In this document: positions 17,099 to 23,870 of the stretch, piece after piece
Position numbering within the stretch: the stretch's first letter is position 1
Layout: each line of letters begins with the position of its first letter
From: Pseudomonadota bacterium
GTDB lineage: Bacteria; Pseudomonadota; Alphaproteobacteria; Azospirillales; Azospirillaceae
Assembly: GCA_023423695.1 (NCBI GenBank)
Contig: JAFAFA010000042.1
Span: forward strand, 95,185-159,184
Direction: 5' to 3'
DNA: 64,000 nt
Notes under the pieces: model-generated
Told to the model about the DNA's origin: nothing
Seen by the model: only the letters and a program-made list of their open reading frames with translations
Database searches by the model: none
Made by a program: the position numbers and the translations under genes

Positions 17099-17113
17099 TT
17101 AGGCATTTGTTAA
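17099..17113. promoter_or_regulatory. CtrA-like box upstream of the SciP homologue
   Basis: TTAG-GCATTTG-TTAA differs from TTAA-N7-TTAA at one base and lies 63 bp upstream of the ATG in an AT-rich patch that also contains GTTAAC at 17085-17090. In Caulobacter sciP is under CtrA control; here this is inference. Confidence 0.5.
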
Positions 17114-17175
17114 GTGCCGGCGCCTAAAGTACCCCGAAATCGTGGAATCCACAGTTTGGGTTGGAGCGTCCGCGC

Positions 17176-17502
17176 ATGGCACTCATAGAACTCGACACCG
17201 CCGACGATTCTGCGGCCGGTGCATCGGTCATTGGTCCTGAGGGGCGTCCCATGACCGAAAACGACCTTCCCCCGCCCGACACGAAGCGTTGGGTGATGCG
17301 CCGCAAGGCGGAAGTGGTCGCTGGCGTCCGATCGGGCCTGATCAGCCTGGAGGAGGCCTGTCGCCGCTATACCCTGTCGGTGGAGGAATTCCTGTCCTGG
17401 CAGCGGCTGATCGACAGCCACGGCATGCGTGGCCTGCGCGCCACCCGCCTGCAGGACTACCGTCCCGGCCAGCCGGTCCGCGACCGGATCGGCGCCGACT
17501 GA
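17176..17502 (+). CDS. SciP-family (DUF1153) cell-cycle regulator
   Basis: 108 residues from ATG 17176, with GGAG nine bases upstream; an ATG at 17251 (MTENDLPPPDTKRWVMRRKA) would give 83 residues, closer to Caulobacter SciP (about 90). The helix-turn-helix core KRWVMRRKAEVVAGVRSGLI then SLEEACRRYTLSVEEFLSWQ is highly typical of DUF1153/SciP. In Caulobacter SciP binds CtrA at its promoters and blocks transcription of flagellar and cell-cycle genes before replication. Its place next to flgD and its CtrA-like box fit that role. Confidence 0.85.
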   Translation: MALIELDTADDSAAGASVIGPEGRPMTENDLPPPDTKRWVMRRKAEVVAGVRSGLISLEEACRRYTLSVEEFLSWQRLIDSHGMRGLRATRLQDYRPGQPVRDRIGAD

Positions 17503-17520
17503 CGCAGGCGTACCGAGATG

Positions 17521-17555
17521 AAGAAGCGCCGCAGGTCAGACCTGCGGCGCTTCTT
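17521..17555. terminator. Strong bidirectional terminator, SciP gene / tetR
   Basis: Perfect 16-bp stem AAGAAGCGCCGCAGGT / ACCTGCGGCGCTTCTT (17521-17536, 17540-17555) with a three-base loop, between convergent genes. Confidence 0.85.
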
Positions 17556-17596
17556 GCATTTGAGGTGCCATTGGTTAGATAGGGGGCATCCGTCGC

Positions 17597-18190
17597 CTAC
17601 CTCCGCCCTTCCCCACACGCCCCGTCGATCAGCGCCGCCGCCGCACTCGCCACCGCCCCGTTGCCCGGCCCCAGATCCAACGCGCGGCCGGCGGAGTAGG
17701 CGCCTTCCATCAGCAATTGCAGTTGTCCGGTCAGCCGGTCCGGGTCGTCCGCGCCTGCTGCCGCGGCCAGCACGCGCAGGCGGTCGCGGACCATGCGCTT
17801 CTGGGCCAGCGCCAGCGCGTGGGCGGGATTGGCGGGGTCGCGCAGTTCGGCGGCGGCGGTGGTGAAGGGGCAGCCCTGAAATCTGGGATGGTCGATCCAG
17901 TGGCCGAGGGCCACGAACAGCGCCTTCATCTGCGCCCGCGGGTCGCCGGGATGGCGGGCGGTCACCCGGTCCCACCACGCCGCATGCTGGGCGATGTTGC
18001 GCTCCAGATAGGCGCAGACCAGATCGTCCTTGGACGCGAAGTTGCGGTAAAGGCTCATCTTCGCGACGCCGGATTTGGCGATGATCGTGTCGATGCCGAC
18101 CGCGCGGATGCCCTCGCGGTAGAACAGTTCCGCCGCCGTATCGAGAACCCGCTCCCGCGCCGGTTTCCTGACCGTTGCCGTCTCCGCCAT
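17597..18190 (-). CDS. TetR family transcriptional repressor
   Basis: 197 residues. The N-terminal DNA-binding domain is evident: RERVLDTAAELFYREGIRAV then GIDTIIAKSGVAKMSLYRNF ASKDDLV. The C-terminal part is helical with CPFTTAAAELRDPANPAHAL, resembling the YxaF/LmrA-like C-terminal family. The ligand is unknown. It is divergent from a MaoC-type dehydratase, with a long inverted repeat between them that very probably is its operator; so it likely represses itself and the dehydratase gene. Confidence 0.9.
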   Translation of the reverse strand: MAETATVRKPARERVLDTAAELFYREGIRAVGIDTIIAKSGVAKMSLYRNFASKDDLVCAYLERNIAQHAAWWDRVTARHPGDPRAQMKALFVALGHWIDHPRFQGCPFTTAAAELRDPANPAHALALAQKRMVRDRLRVLAAAAGADDPDRLTGQLQLLMEGAYSAGRALDLGPGNGAVASAAAALIDGACGEGRR

Positions 18191-18240
18191 CCGACCCCAC
18201 CCGTTCAGGACGGCCCCGCTGCAAGCCTGGCCGTTGACAG

Positions 18241-18289
18241 TGATACAGACCTGTCTCTACCATCGGACGGAAGAGACAGGTCTGTATCA
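18241..18289. promoter_or_regulatory. Double operator palindrome between tetR and MaoC gene
   Basis: TGATACAGACCTGTCTCT (18241-18258) is repeated as its exact reverse complement at 18272-18289, with 13 bp between. Each arm also contains a shorter dyad, AGAC-NN-GTCT, so this may be two TetR dimer sites facing each other. A TTGACA -35 element (18234-18239) precedes the first arm on the plus strand, which would place the repressor over the promoter of the MaoC gene. Confidence 0.75.
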
Positions 18290-18338
18290 TAGCCGGCCGA
18301 TCCGGCCCTGACCACCACAACGAACGGAGTTCCGGGGG

Positions 18339-18782
18339 ATGCGCTATTTCGAAGACGTCACGGTGGGCGACCGCTTCACCGGCGGGCCGCTGGCGGTCGA
18401 AGAGGCGGAGATCGTCGCCTATGCCGGGAAGTTCGATCCCCAGCCCTTCCACCTGGATCCGGAAGCGGCCAAGGACACGCTGTTCCGCGGGCTGGCGGCG
18501 AGCGGCTGGCACACCGCCGGGATGACGATGCGCATGATCGTCGGCAGCAACGCGGAGCTGGCCGGCGGCTATATCGGCATGGGCGTCGACCAGATCGGCT
18601 GGCCCCGCCCGACCCGTCCCGGCGACGTGCTGCGCATCGAGATGGAGGTGCTGGAGGCCCGACGCTCCGCCAAGCGCCCCGACCAGGGTGTGCTGCGGGT
18701 GAAGACCACCACCTTCAACCAGAATGACGAGGTGGTGCAGACCATGGTCGCCAATCTGCTGGCGCCCGGCCGCCCCGCCTGA
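18339..18782 (+). CDS. MaoC-like acyl-CoA dehydratase
   Basis: 147 residues, a single hot-dog fold. The hydratase-2 motif is present: YAGKFDPQPFHLDPEAAKDT (Asp and His of the catalytic pair), followed by GLAASGWHTAGMTMRMIV. These enzymes hydrate enoyl-CoA or related thioesters to (R)-3-hydroxyacyl-CoA. The substrate cannot be deduced. It is controlled most likely by the divergent TetR repressor and ends at a strong terminator. Confidence 0.9.
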   Translation: MRYFEDVTVGDRFTGGPLAVEEAEIVAYAGKFDPQPFHLDPEAAKDTLFRGLAASGWHTAGMTMRMIVGSNAELAGGYIGMGVDQIGWPRPTRPGDVLRIEMEVLEARRSAKRPDQGVLRVKTTTFNQNDEVVQTMVANLLAPGRPA

Positions 18783-18784
18783 CC

Positions 18785-18829
18785 AAGAAAAAGCCCCCGC
18801 GACCGGGCGGGTCGCGGGGGCTTTTTCTT
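18785..18829. terminator. Bidirectional terminator, MaoC gene / dctP
   Basis: A perfect 20-bp stem (18785-18804 and 18810-18829; AAGAAAAAGCCCCCGCGACC on the left) with a five-base loop. The A/T-rich base of the stem gives a U-tract in both directions, fitting two convergent genes. Confidence 0.95.
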
Positions 18830-18839
18830 CATACTGCCG

Positions 18840-19928
18840 TCAGCGCTTCAGGCCGGCGGTGAAGGCAAAATTGTCGAAGGAGTTCTCGGCCACCCGGAAC
18901 CACAGATACTCGTCGTCGCGGAACTTCTTCCACGGCTCGTAGATCTTGGCGAACTTCGGGTTGGTCTTCGCGGTCTCGTCATACAGCTCGGTGGCGGCCT
19001 TGTAGCAGGCCTCCATCACGTCGCGCGGGAAGGGACGCAGCTGGGCGCCGCCGCCGACCAGACGCTTCAGCGCCGCCGGGTTTTCGGCGTCATACTTGGC
19101 GGCCATGGTCACGTTGGCCTCGAAGCAGGCGGCCTCCAGGACGGCCTTGTACTGCTTGGGCAGCTGTTCCCACTGCTGCTTGTTGACCAGCAGAGAGACG
19201 GTCAGGCCGCCTTCCCACCAGCCCGGATAGTAGTAGTACTTGGCGACCTTGTTGAAGCCGAGCTTCTCGTCGTCGTACGGGCCGATCCACTCGGCGGCGT
19301 CGATGGTGCCCTTTTCCAGCGACGGATAGATGTCGCCGCCGGCGATCTGCTGCGGCACGACGCCCAGCTTGGACAGAACCTGACCGGCGAAGCCGCCGAT
19401 GCGGAACTTCAGGCCCTTCAGATCCTCGACGGTCTTGATCTCCTTGCGGAACCAGCCGCCCATCTGCACGCCGGTGTTGCCGGCCGGGAAGTTCATGACG
19501 CCGTAGCCGTCGAAGAACTCGCGCAGCAGGGCCATGCCGCCGCCGTTGTAGATCCAGGCGTTCTGCTGGCGGGCGTTCAGGCCGAACGGCACCGTCGCGT
19601 CGAAGGTGAAGGTCGGGTCCTTGCCGACATAGTAGTAGCTGGCGGTGTGGCCGCATTCGACCGTGCCGTTCTGCACGGCATCCAGCACCTGCAGACCGGG
19701 GACGATCTCACCGGCGGCGAAGGGGCGGATGGTGAACTTGCCGTCGGTCGCCGCGGCGACGCGGGCGGCGATGGTGTCGGCACCGCCGTAGATGGTGTCC
19801 AGGCTCTTGGGGAAGCTGGACGCGAGACGCCAATGAATTTCCGGCTGGGACTGCGCGATGGCGGGAGCCGCCAGCGTGCTGGCGGCGACGCCGACGCCGG
19901 CCGAGGTCAGGAAGGAACGACGCTTCAT
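18840..19928 (-). CDS. TRAP transporter solute receptor, DctP/TakP type
   Basis: 362 residues from ATG 19928. The start MKRRSFLTSAGVGVAAS is a twin-arginine-like signal, cleaved near AIAQS. The mature protein shows the TRAP receptor pattern: WRLASSFPKSLDTIYGGADT, FAAGEIVPGLQVLDAVQNGT and GYYYVGKDP-like HTASYYYVGKDPTFTFD. It resembles the 2-oxo acid receptors of the TakP group. The membrane partners (DctQ, DctM) are not adjacent, so it is an orphan receptor or its permease is elsewhere. It would bind an organic acid in the periplasm. Confidence 0.9.
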   Translation of the reverse strand: MKRRSFLTSAGVGVAASTLAAPAIAQSQPEIHWRLASSFPKSLDTIYGGADTIAARVAAATDGKFTIRPFAAGEIVPGLQVLDAVQNGTVECGHTASYYYVGKDPTFTFDATVPFGLNARQQNAWIYNGGGMALLREFFDGYGVMNFPAGNTGVQMGGWFRKEIKTVEDLKGLKFRIGGFAGQVLSKLGVVPQQIAGGDIYPSLEKGTIDAAEWIGPYDDEKLGFNKVAKYYYYPGWWEGGLTVSLLVNKQQWEQLPKQYKAVLEAACFEANVTMAAKYDAENPAALKRLVGGGAQLRPFPRDVMEACYKAATELYDETAKTNPKFAKIYEPWKKFRDDEYLWFRVAENSFDNFAFTAGLKR

Positions 19929-20692
19929 GAACGTTTCCTCATCGTTATGGCCATGACGCCCATTGCGTGAAGGCGTCTTTCGCTGAAAAGCAGACACTAT
20001 GGTGCCTGAACAATCCTAGAAATCGCAGCGGCTTTCCGGCAATTCGTCAAAATGCATGGCTTCCATTCCCTTTCCATTCCACCACGTGGAAAGTACAGCG
20101 CGCACGCACGACTGTACCGGCGCCGACATCCCGTCGCCGCCCCGGGAATTCTCCAAGCACTGCATCGCAGGACCATGCGAAGACCGGCGTCTGCTCTTGA
20201 AAGCATCCATCAGCCGCATCGATCAACTGCGGAACCGTCTTGCCGCCACCTGAATGGTTACGTGTACCGATGATATATTCGACGTCCGGAAACGCACACA
20301 CCCCTACTTTCGTTCAGGGGCGCAGAAGGGTGGGGAGTCACTGTCCCATGCCGGGAGCAGGCGTTTCGTACACGCACAAAAGCGTGCACAAGAAACGACA
20401 TACAGCTTGGGGCTTCAAACTGGCGGGGATGCTTGGCCTGTTTGCGCGGCGGTCGGGGCGGTAGAACAGCCACCGCCCGCACCGCTCTGACGGAGGGCAA
20501 GAGGATGAACCAGATCCTCACTCTCCTGATCCTGCTGTTGCAGCCCTGATCCTGCTGTTGCAGCTGCTCAAGCTGGTGCTTGAGTATCCGAACCGCTGAT
20601 CGGGTCGGCGTGCCGGGGGTGAAGACCCCGGTGCGCCTTCCCCGAAAATAGTGGGTTTTCAGGCAGTCGGCCACGGTTCGACCCGCCCCGAT
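19929..20692. other. Long intergenic region with hairpins and a micropeptide remnant
   Basis: 764 bp with no normal gene. Visible are: an imperfect hairpin CGTTTC...GAAACG with a GTACACGC/GCGTGCAC inner stem (20362-20397); a possible GGGCGGT/ACCGCCC stem before a Shine-Dalgarno; a short leucine-rich ORF broken by a tandem duplication (20505-20599); and a CCGGGG/CCCCGG stem (20613-20631) after it. The other frames here are short, mutually overlapping and lack ribosome binding sites, so they are not called as genes. Confidence 0.6.
20505..20599 (+). pseudogene. Leucine-rich micropeptide gene broken by a 20-bp tandem duplication
   Basis: The ATG at 20505 follows GGAGG and AGAGG motifs. As it stands it encodes only 14 residues (MNQILTLLILLLQP). 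A perfect 20-bp direct repeat, 20525-20544 and 20545-20564, shifts the frame. Deleting one copy restores a 24-residue peptide that continues LLKLVLEYPNR to the stop at 20599. The restored peptide would be a single hydrophobic helix with charged ends, similar in character to TisB-like type I toxins. Whether it is a toxin is inference. Hairpins flank it on both sides. Confidence 0.5.
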
Positions 20693-21568
20693 TCACCCCA
20701 GCGCGCGCTTCACGATCAGCGACAGCTTTTCCAGCATCGCCGGGTCGCGGTGGGACGGAGCGGTCATGATCGCATTGTCGAGTGCGGTGTGGCAGCCTTG
20801 GGAGCACAATCCGTCGCGGTGCGCCACCTTCGGCGCCAGGGCCGACACCAGCGAGCGCGCCTTGCCGGCATTGGCGACAACCACCTTGATCACCGCATCG
20901 ACCGAGACATGGTCGTGCCCCTCGTGCCAGCAGTCGTAATCGGTGACCATGGCGACGGTCGCGTAGCACATTTCCGCCTCGCGGGCGAGCTTGGCCTCCG
21001 GCATGTTGGTCATGCCGATGACGTCGCAGCCCCAGCTGCGGTAGAGGTTCGATTCGGCGACGGTGGAGAATTGCGGCCCCTCCATCACCATGTAGGTGCC
21101 GCGCCGCTGGTGCGGGATTTCCAGTTCGGCCAGCGCCTGCTCGATCAGGTCGCCCAGCCGGCTGCAGACCGGATGGCCCAGCGCCACATGGGCGACCAGC
21201 CCGCTGCCGAAGAAGGTCTTATCGCGGGCGAAGGTGCGGTCGATGAACTGGTCGATCACCACGAAGGTGCCGGGCGGCAGATGCTCCTTCAGCGAACCGA
21301 CGGCGGACACCGACAGGATGTCGGTCACGCCCAGCTGTTTCAGTGCGTGGATGTTGGCGCGGAAGTTCAGCTCCGACGGCGGAATCCGGTGGCCGCGGCC
21401 ATGGCGCGGCAGGAAGACCAGCTTGCGGCCCTCGAACTCGCCGGTCAGCAGGTCGTCGGACGGGTCGCCGAAGGGCGTCGTCACCGTGACCCAGCGGGTG
21501 TTCTCCAGACCGTCGATATCGTACAGGCCGCTGCCGCCGATCACACCCAGAACCGCATCGTTCCCCAT
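20693..21568 (-). CDS. mtnP: S-methyl-5'-thioadenosine phosphorylase
   Basis: 291 residues from ATG 21568; a GGGAGAG ribosome binding site precedes it. The frame continues upstream but the family starts here (AVLGVIGGSGLYDIDGLEN). Phosphorylase signatures are LVFLPRHGRGHRIPPSELNF, MVMEGPQFSTVAESNLYRSW and GMTNMPEAKLAREAEMCYAT, with VTDYDCWHE near the end. The enzyme cleaves methylthioadenosine, a by-product of polyamine synthesis and of SAM use, to adenine and methylthioribose-1-phosphate. The other salvage genes are not nearby. Confidence 0.96.
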   Translation of the reverse strand: MGNDAVLGVIGGSGLYDIDGLENTRWVTVTTPFGDPSDDLLTGEFEGRKLVFLPRHGRGHRIPPSELNFRANIHALKQLGVTDILSVSAVGSLKEHLPPGTFVVIDQFIDRTFARDKTFFGSGLVAHVALGHPVCSRLGDLIEQALAELEIPHQRRGTYMVMEGPQFSTVAESNLYRSWGCDVIGMTNMPEAKLAREAEMCYATVAMVTDYDCWHEGHDHVSVDAVIKVVVANAGKARSLVSALAPKVAHRDGLCSQGCHTALDNAIMTAPSHRDPAMLEKLSLIVKRALG

Positions 21569-21654
21569 GGTCCGCTCTCTCCCGCTGACGATGGCGCGAG
21601 TATTTCGGGCATGGGAACGGATTGCAACGGCCCTGGAGACAATATCGGACGTTG

Positions 21655-22383
21655 CTACCCCACGGGTGCCGGTCGCCGGGGTCCGGCCAGACACAGCAGC
21701 AGCGCCCCCAGCAGCAGCCCGGCGGACAGTCCGCCGGCATGGGCACCCCACCCGACCTCCGCCAGCGGAGAGCTTGCGGGCGGCGGCAGCAGCGTCATCG
21801 CCGCGTTGAGCAGCGCGAATACGACGATCGCTCCCTGAACCAGCCGCCGCGGAAGCCGCCGCGACAGCAGCCCGAAGCGCGGGCGCATCCACAGGAAGGC
21901 ACCCATCAGCGCGCAGATCGCCCCGCTCGCGCCGATCAGCGGCGCCATCCGGTCTGCCGCCAGCAGCCCCTCGGTCAGCGCTGCCGCCACGGTGCCGGCG
22001 AAGAACAGCAGCAGAAAGCGCAGATGCCCCGCCTCGCGCTCCACCACGTCGCCCAGCAGCCACAGCACCGCCATGTTGGAGGTCAGGTGCGTCAGGTCGC
22101 CATGGATCAGCACATGCCCGAACAGTCCGCGCCATAAGGCGGAGGTGGGCAGCGGCCCGGCCAGCTCGACCGTCCCGAAGAAATAGGCGGGGACGAAGGC
22201 GAAGGACTCCGGTGGCAGCCGCAGCACGAAGGCAAGGACGCACACCAAAATGATGGTGCGGTTGGCGTAGGGCGGCAGCGGCACGGCGATGACCGGCCGT
22301 TTCCCGCCACCCCCGCCCCGCCCCTGCCGGTTCCCCTGCCGATCCAGAGCCAGCGCCATCCCCCGCCTCCGCCCGTCGGTCAT
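21655..22383 (-). CDS. Rhomboid family intramembrane serine protease
   Basis: 242 residues (a second ATG at 22359 is possible). Six or so hydrophobic helices. The catalytic dyad is visible: GASG with Ser153 and His215 in GWGAHAGG. The family HxxxN motif is HLTSNMAVLWL (His99, Asn103). Rhomboids cut membrane proteins within the bilayer. An N-terminal Gly/Arg-rich stretch (about 20-30) lies in the cytoplasm. It is 86 bp upstream of mtnP on the same strand, so the two may share a transcript. Confidence 0.9.
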   Translation of the reverse strand: MTDGRRRGMALALDRQGNRQGRGGGGGKRPVIAVPLPPYANRTIILVCVLAFVLRLPPESFAFVPAYFFGTVELAGPLPTSALWRGLFGHVLIHGDLTHLTSNMAVLWLLGDVVEREAGHLRFLLLFFAGTVAAALTEGLLAADRMAPLIGASGAICALMGAFLWMRPRFGLLSRRLPRRLVQGAIVVFALLNAAMTLLPPPASSPLAEVGWGAHAGGLSAGLLLGALLLCLAGPRRPAPVG

Positions 22384-22593
22384 GCCATCCCGGCCCGCCA
22401 GGCGCTGCCGCGGCGATCGGCCTCACCCCAATGTAGGAAGGGGTATTGTGGAAGAACAGGCGTTTCCCGCGAAATCCGGCTCCTTCCTATACCGGTTGTA
22501 CGGATTGGAGCGGTGCCCGACGACTGTCACAGTGACTCTACCATCCGGCGAGGAACCTTCCGCCGGACAAGGACAACCGGGGAAGAAACGACC

Positions 22594-23391
22594 ATGAACG
22601 AACGTCAGGATACCGGCAGCATGACGGTGGAACGCCAGGGCCGCGTCATGGTGCTGACCATGAGCGACGCCGGCACCCGCAACGCGCTCGGCCTGCGGAT
22701 GATGGCCGCCGGCCGCGACGCGCTGGACGAGGCGACGCACGATCCCAACATCGGCGCCATCGTGCTGACGGGGGCTGGCGGCGCCTTCAGTTCGGGCGGG
22801 CATCTGAACAACCTCTATCACCATGGCAGCCGCTCGCGGTCGGAGAACCGGGACGGGATCGAGCGCTTCCACGGCTGGGTCCGCGCAATGCGCGAATGCC
22901 CGAAGCCGATCGTCGCCGCGGTGGAAGGGCCGGCCGCCGGCGCCGGATTCTCGCTGGCTCTGGCCTGCGACCTGATCGTCGCGGCTGAGGACGCGCAGTT
23001 CCTGACCGCCTATGTCAAGGTCGGGCTGACGGCGGACGGCGGCGCCTCCGCCTCGCTGGCCCGCGCGCTGCCACCGCAGCTTTATGCCGAACTGATGCTG
23101 ACCGGTGGCCCGGTGGACGCCGCCCGCCTGCATGCGGCAGGTGTCGTCAACCGGGTCACGGCACCGGGACAGGCACTGTCGGAGGCGGTCGCCTGGGCGC
23201 AGACCATCGCCGAGGGACCCGCCGGCGCCATGGGCCGCGCCAAGAAGCTGATGGAACTGGCCTATGGCAGCTTCGCCACCCAGCTTGCCCGCGAAAGCGA
23301 CCTGTTCGTCGAAGCCCTGCACCATGGCGAAGCGAAGGAGGGCATCACCGCCTTCTTCGAAAAGCGCCCGCCGGTGTTCCACAAGCCCTGA
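22594..23391 (+). CDS. Enoyl-CoA hydratase/isomerase family protein
   Basis: 265 residues from ATG 22594 (MNERQDTGSMTVERQG), preceded by GGGGAAGAAACG. The crotonase fold is visible in IVLTGAGGAFSSGGHLNNLY (oxyanion hole) and PIVAAVEGPAAGAGFSLALA then CDLIVAAEDAQF. At the usual second glutamate position it reads YVKVGLTADGGASASLARAL, without the common E, so hydratase activity cannot be assumed; isomerase or another crotonase chemistry is possible. No fatty-acid operon surrounds it. Confidence 0.85.
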   Translation: MNERQDTGSMTVERQGRVMVLTMSDAGTRNALGLRMMAAGRDALDEATHDPNIGAIVLTGAGGAFSSGGHLNNLYHHGSRSRSENRDGIERFHGWVRAMRECPKPIVAAVEGPAAGAGFSLALACDLIVAAEDAQFLTAYVKVGLTADGGASASLARALPPQLYAELMLTGGPVDAARLHAAGVVNRVTAPGQALSEAVAWAQTIAEGPAGAMGRAKKLMELAYGSFATQLARESDLFVEALHHGEAKEGITAFFEKRPPVFHKP

Positions 23392-23524
23392 CGGGGACGG
23401 CTGATCAACCCGGCGTTGCGACAATCGCGGCGCCTGAACGCGCGTCACCCGGCCGCAGTGACATACGAGTGAGTCCAGTCCGCTCTTTGCGCGCCGGGCG
23501 GCACTCCGCCGAACGGCGTCCGAA

Positions 23525-23690
23525 AGGAGGTGACGCGAGTGAAGAAGTTCCTGAAGTGGCTCGACCGCTTCTGGTTCAAGTTGAAGATCGAGTTCCAAGC
23601 CGGCTTCAACAAGGACCGGGATGGCTAAGGGCCACGGGCGGGGCCGGGAAACCGGCTCCGCCTTCAGGATGGAAACTCGCGTCACCTCCT
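23525..23690 (+). promoter_or_regulatory. 16-bp inverted repeat locking the start of a micro-ORF
   Basis: AGGAGGTGACGCGAGT (23525-23540) contains a near-perfect Shine-Dalgarno and two bases of the GTG start codon of the micro-ORF. Its exact reverse complement ACTCGCGTCACCTCCT lies at 23675-23690, 47 bases after the ORF stop. In RNA the two arms would pair across the whole coding region and hide the ribosome binding site. A GNRA-capped stem inside the loop would bring the ends closer. Regulation by this fold-back is inferred. Confidence 0.75.
23539..23628 (+). CDS. 29-residue cationic, aromatic-rich micropeptide
   Basis: A GTG-started ORF (VKKFLKWLDRFWFKLK at the N-terminus, QAGFNKDRDG at the end) with AAAGGAGGTGA ending six bases upstream, an almost full complement of the 16S rRNA tail. 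The peptide alternates Lys/Arg with Phe/Trp/Leu and would form an amphipathic helix, then a short polar end. Such peptides often bind membranes, as in type I toxins, but no family is recognised. Its translation start is part of a perfect 16-bp inverted repeat, whose partner lies just downstream of the stop. Confidence 0.6.
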   Translation: MKKFLKWLDRFWFKLKIEFQAGFNKDRDG

Positions 23691-23870
23691 GCCCACAAAG
23701 CTACCATGCCCGCCGCGGAGTTCAAGGAGACAGGCGGACGGCACCAAGCCGTCCGGAAGGATTGCAGCGCCGTCAACACCCACCACCCAAAAGAGATCGC
23801 ACCCGGCGGACAATTCCCCATACGTTTGCGTGTTGATGCCGCCGGTCGCTTGGTTGTATATGTGTCCGGC

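Larger units (their letters stand above)
23392..23870. other. Intergenic region with a structured micro-ORF transcript
   Basis: 479 bp between a crotonase gene and dprA. It holds two small hairpins (GGCGG-CACT-CCGCC near 23499-23512 and CGCCG-AA-CGGCG just after), the 29-codon ORF at 23539-23628, a GNRA-capped stem (GCCGG-GAAA-CCGGC inside 23637-23662), and the second arm of a 16-bp inverted repeat. The stretch 23691-23870 shows no feature I can name; it leads into dprA. Confidence 0.6.

Noticed and set aside
19997..20464. Short overlapping frames between dctP and mtnP
   Set aside because: They lack ribosome binding sites, overlap each other on both strands and show no recognisable motif.
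20525..20564. CRISPR-like repeat
   Set aside because: Only two adjoining copies without a spacer, inside a reading frame; a tandem duplication.
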